Assembly: GCA_963838885.1 (NCBI GenBank)
Contig: CAWITB010000009.1
Span: 121,326 to 185,325, forward strand
Source: JAICMB01 sp963838885
GTDB taxonomy: Bacteria > Acidobacteriota > Terriglobia > Bryobacterales > Bryobacteraceae
Length of the DNA: 64,000 bases
Direction: 5' to 3'
The position numbers were made by a program, and so were the translations under genes. Position 1 is the stretch's first letter. Each line of letters opens with the position of its first letter. The notes under the pieces are model-generated. The model had not been told where the DNA came from. It searched no databases and was given only the letters and a program-made list of their open reading frames with translations. Below are positions 62,847 through 64,000 of the stretch, in pieces.

Positions 62847-64000
62847 ATGTCTCCTTCAGGACGGTTTCAAAGAACGGCAATTTCCGCAGCCCTGGCGCTC
62901 GCGGGAGCGGCGCTGCCGGGAATCAGTCAGACGCAAGCGATTAACGGGAGCATTCGAGGCCGCGTAGTCGACCAGGCAAATGCTCCGATTCCGGAGGCCG
63001 AAGTGAGCATCGAAAGCTCGGAGACGGGTTTCCGGCGGAGTGCGACGACATCCGAAGACGGCTATTATGTGTTTCCAAATTTACCTTTGGGTACGTATGC
63101 CGCAACGATCACGAAGACGGGATTTACGCCGGAGCGGCATACGGGCATCATTCTGGACGCCGGCACAGAGGCGGTGATCGACGCGCAGTTGAAGGTGGGC
63201 GCCACGAGCACCGAAATCGAAGTCAGCGGCGGCGCGCCGGTGGTCGATCCATCGCGCGTGAGCATCGGACGGACGATCGGCCGTGAGGAGGTGGAAAACC
63301 TGCCGCTGACTTCGCGCAATCCTTACAATTTCGTTCTGTTCCAGCCAGGAGTGAGCGGTCATCCGAATCCGGAGTTGGGAATTCCACGCCTACTCAATAC
63401 GAACGGGCTGGTGGACCGGGTCAATTATCAGCTCGACGGCACGGTGGACACGGAGACCGACCGCTATGGGCTGCGGCTGTTCGCGATCGCGGACATTTAC
63501 GTCCGGGAAATTCAGACAGTTTCGAATAGCTTCGCGCCGGAGTTCGGGAAAATCGCGGGAGACATTTACAACGTCATCACGGCTTCGGGAAGCAACGAGT
63601 TTCATGGGGAAGTACAGTTTCTGGGCCGTCCGCTCGACGCGGTAGCGAGGCCGATTCTGGCGGGTCCGACAACGCCCATTCCAGTGGCGAACGACTTTGC
63701 GGCGAATGCCGGCGGACGAATTATCAAAGACAAGCTGTTCTTCTTCGCGTCGTACGAGCACATCAAGCGGGCCACGCCGACGCCGACCACCATTTCGCCC
63801 GTCAACGCAGCCCTGATCGGGATTCCAAGCAGTCTGCTGGCGACAGCGCAAACAGTGCAGCATGCGCAGTGGGTGGACGTAAGACTGGACTGGAACATCA
63901 CGCAGAAACACCAATTTTTCGTGCGGTACAACTATTTCCGGAACAAGTATCCGTTCAATACCAACAATGGCGGGCTCTACGCGCTCGATGCGGCATCGGA
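62847..64000 (+). CDS. Oar-like outer-membrane receptor, 3' end outside window
   Basis: The first 384 residues of a fourth receptor. Signal peptide TAISAALALAGAALPGISQT; carboxypeptidase-regulatory-like domain (RGRVVDQANAPIPEAEVSIE, EDGYYVFPNLPLGTYAATIT); plug-like region with VENLPLTSRNPYNFVLFQPG, VNYQLDGTVDTETDRYGLRL, FAPEFGKIAGDIYNVITASG and SNEFHGEVQFLGRP. It has SRN where the others have NGR(N/D), so it belongs to a somewhat different branch. The frame is open to the window edge. Confidence 0.85.
   Translation, partial: MSPSGRFQRTAISAALALAGAALPGISQTQAINGSIRGRVVDQANAPIPEAEVSIESSETGFRRSATTSEDGYYVFPNLPLGTYAATITKTGFTPERHTGIILDAGTEAVIDAQLKVGATSTEIEVSGGAPVVDPSRVSIGRTIGREEVENLPLTSRNPYNFVLFQPGVSGHPNPELGIPRLLNTNGLVDRVNYQLDGTVDTETDRYGLRLFAIADIYVREIQTVSNSFAPEFGKIAGDIYNVITASGSNEFHGEVQFLGRPLDAVARPILAGPTTPIPVANDFAANAGGRIIKDKLFFFASYEHIKRATPTPTTISPVNAALIGIPSSLLATAQTVQHAQWVDVRLDWNITQKHQFFVRYNYFRNKYPFNTNNGGLYALDAAS

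Overview
The window looks like a 64 kb piece of a GC-rich acidobacterial chromosome, most likely Solibacteres/Bryobacterales. Three signs support this. There are four large Oar-like outer-membrane receptors, each with an N-terminal carboxypeptidase-regulatory-like domain. One secreted protein carries the Solibacter-type C-terminal domain (TIGR03437-like). There is also a remnant of a MacB/FtsX-type 'ADOP' permease. Gene starts often overlap the preceding stop (ATGA, TAATG, TGATG), so many genes are probably translationally coupled.

Layout. 1-2.0 kb: decayed mobile-element DNA (DUF2924 plus truncated serine recombinase; terminase-like and UvrD-like scraps). 2.1-6.2 kb: a sugar- or sugar-acid-type catabolic block (SMP-30 lactonase, SDR, a frameshifted FAH/AraD1-type gene, two opposing amidohydrolases). 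6.3-10.9 kb: a succinate dehydrogenase-fumarase operon (sdhB-C-D-A and a two-subunit class I fumarase). 10.9-14.0 kb: MFS transporter, LysR and GntR regulators. 14.0-22.8 kb: a compact co-directional series of a YeiH-like exporter, a sulfite-oxidase-type Moco enzyme, a cytochrome c fused to a six-hairpin-glycosidase-like protein, an SSS symporter, a gamma-glutamyltransferase homologue and a creatininase-family amidohydrolase. 22.8-24.4 kb: gene-poor, with a broken RHH antitoxin-like gene and its small partner.

24.4-31.1 kb: Oar-like receptor followed after 1 nt by an enolase-superfamily enzyme, then DUF3830, a second gamma-glutamyltransferase and a small conserved protein. 31.1-39.1 kb: an accessory island with a broken uracil-DNA glycosylase, a broken IS110 element, a CysC (APS kinase) fragment, the orphan 3' end of a tRNA-Ser (att-like), an apparently intact IS481-type element and a DUF433-DUF5615 toxin-antitoxin pair. 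39.1-46.5 kb: secreted TIGR03437 protein divergent from a 1200-residue receptor, then a frameshifted sialidase-like protein. 46.5-50.9 kb: YHS-like protein, LpxD, LOG protein and a SpoIIE-type phosphatase, then a truncated nuclease. 51.0-56.6 kb: a third receptor, then a cytochrome b / MsrP-like / Tat-exported MsrB group. 56.8-62.5 kb: an LRR protein, a VOC protein, a permease remnant, and a leftward set of SDR, membrane protein and alpha/beta hydrolase. The fourth receptor runs off the right edge.

A cross-cutting feature is the number of +/-1 frameshifts. They occur in decayed mobile DNA but also in otherwise well-conserved genes (sdhA, msrB, ggt, the LRR gene), often at short homopolymers. 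This pattern suggests uncorrected consensus indels as much as real pseudogenes. The strongest candidate for something undescribed is the cytochrome c-glycosidase-like fusion coupled to a molybdenum enzyme (14993-18912), in a cluster with transport and amide-cleaving functions.
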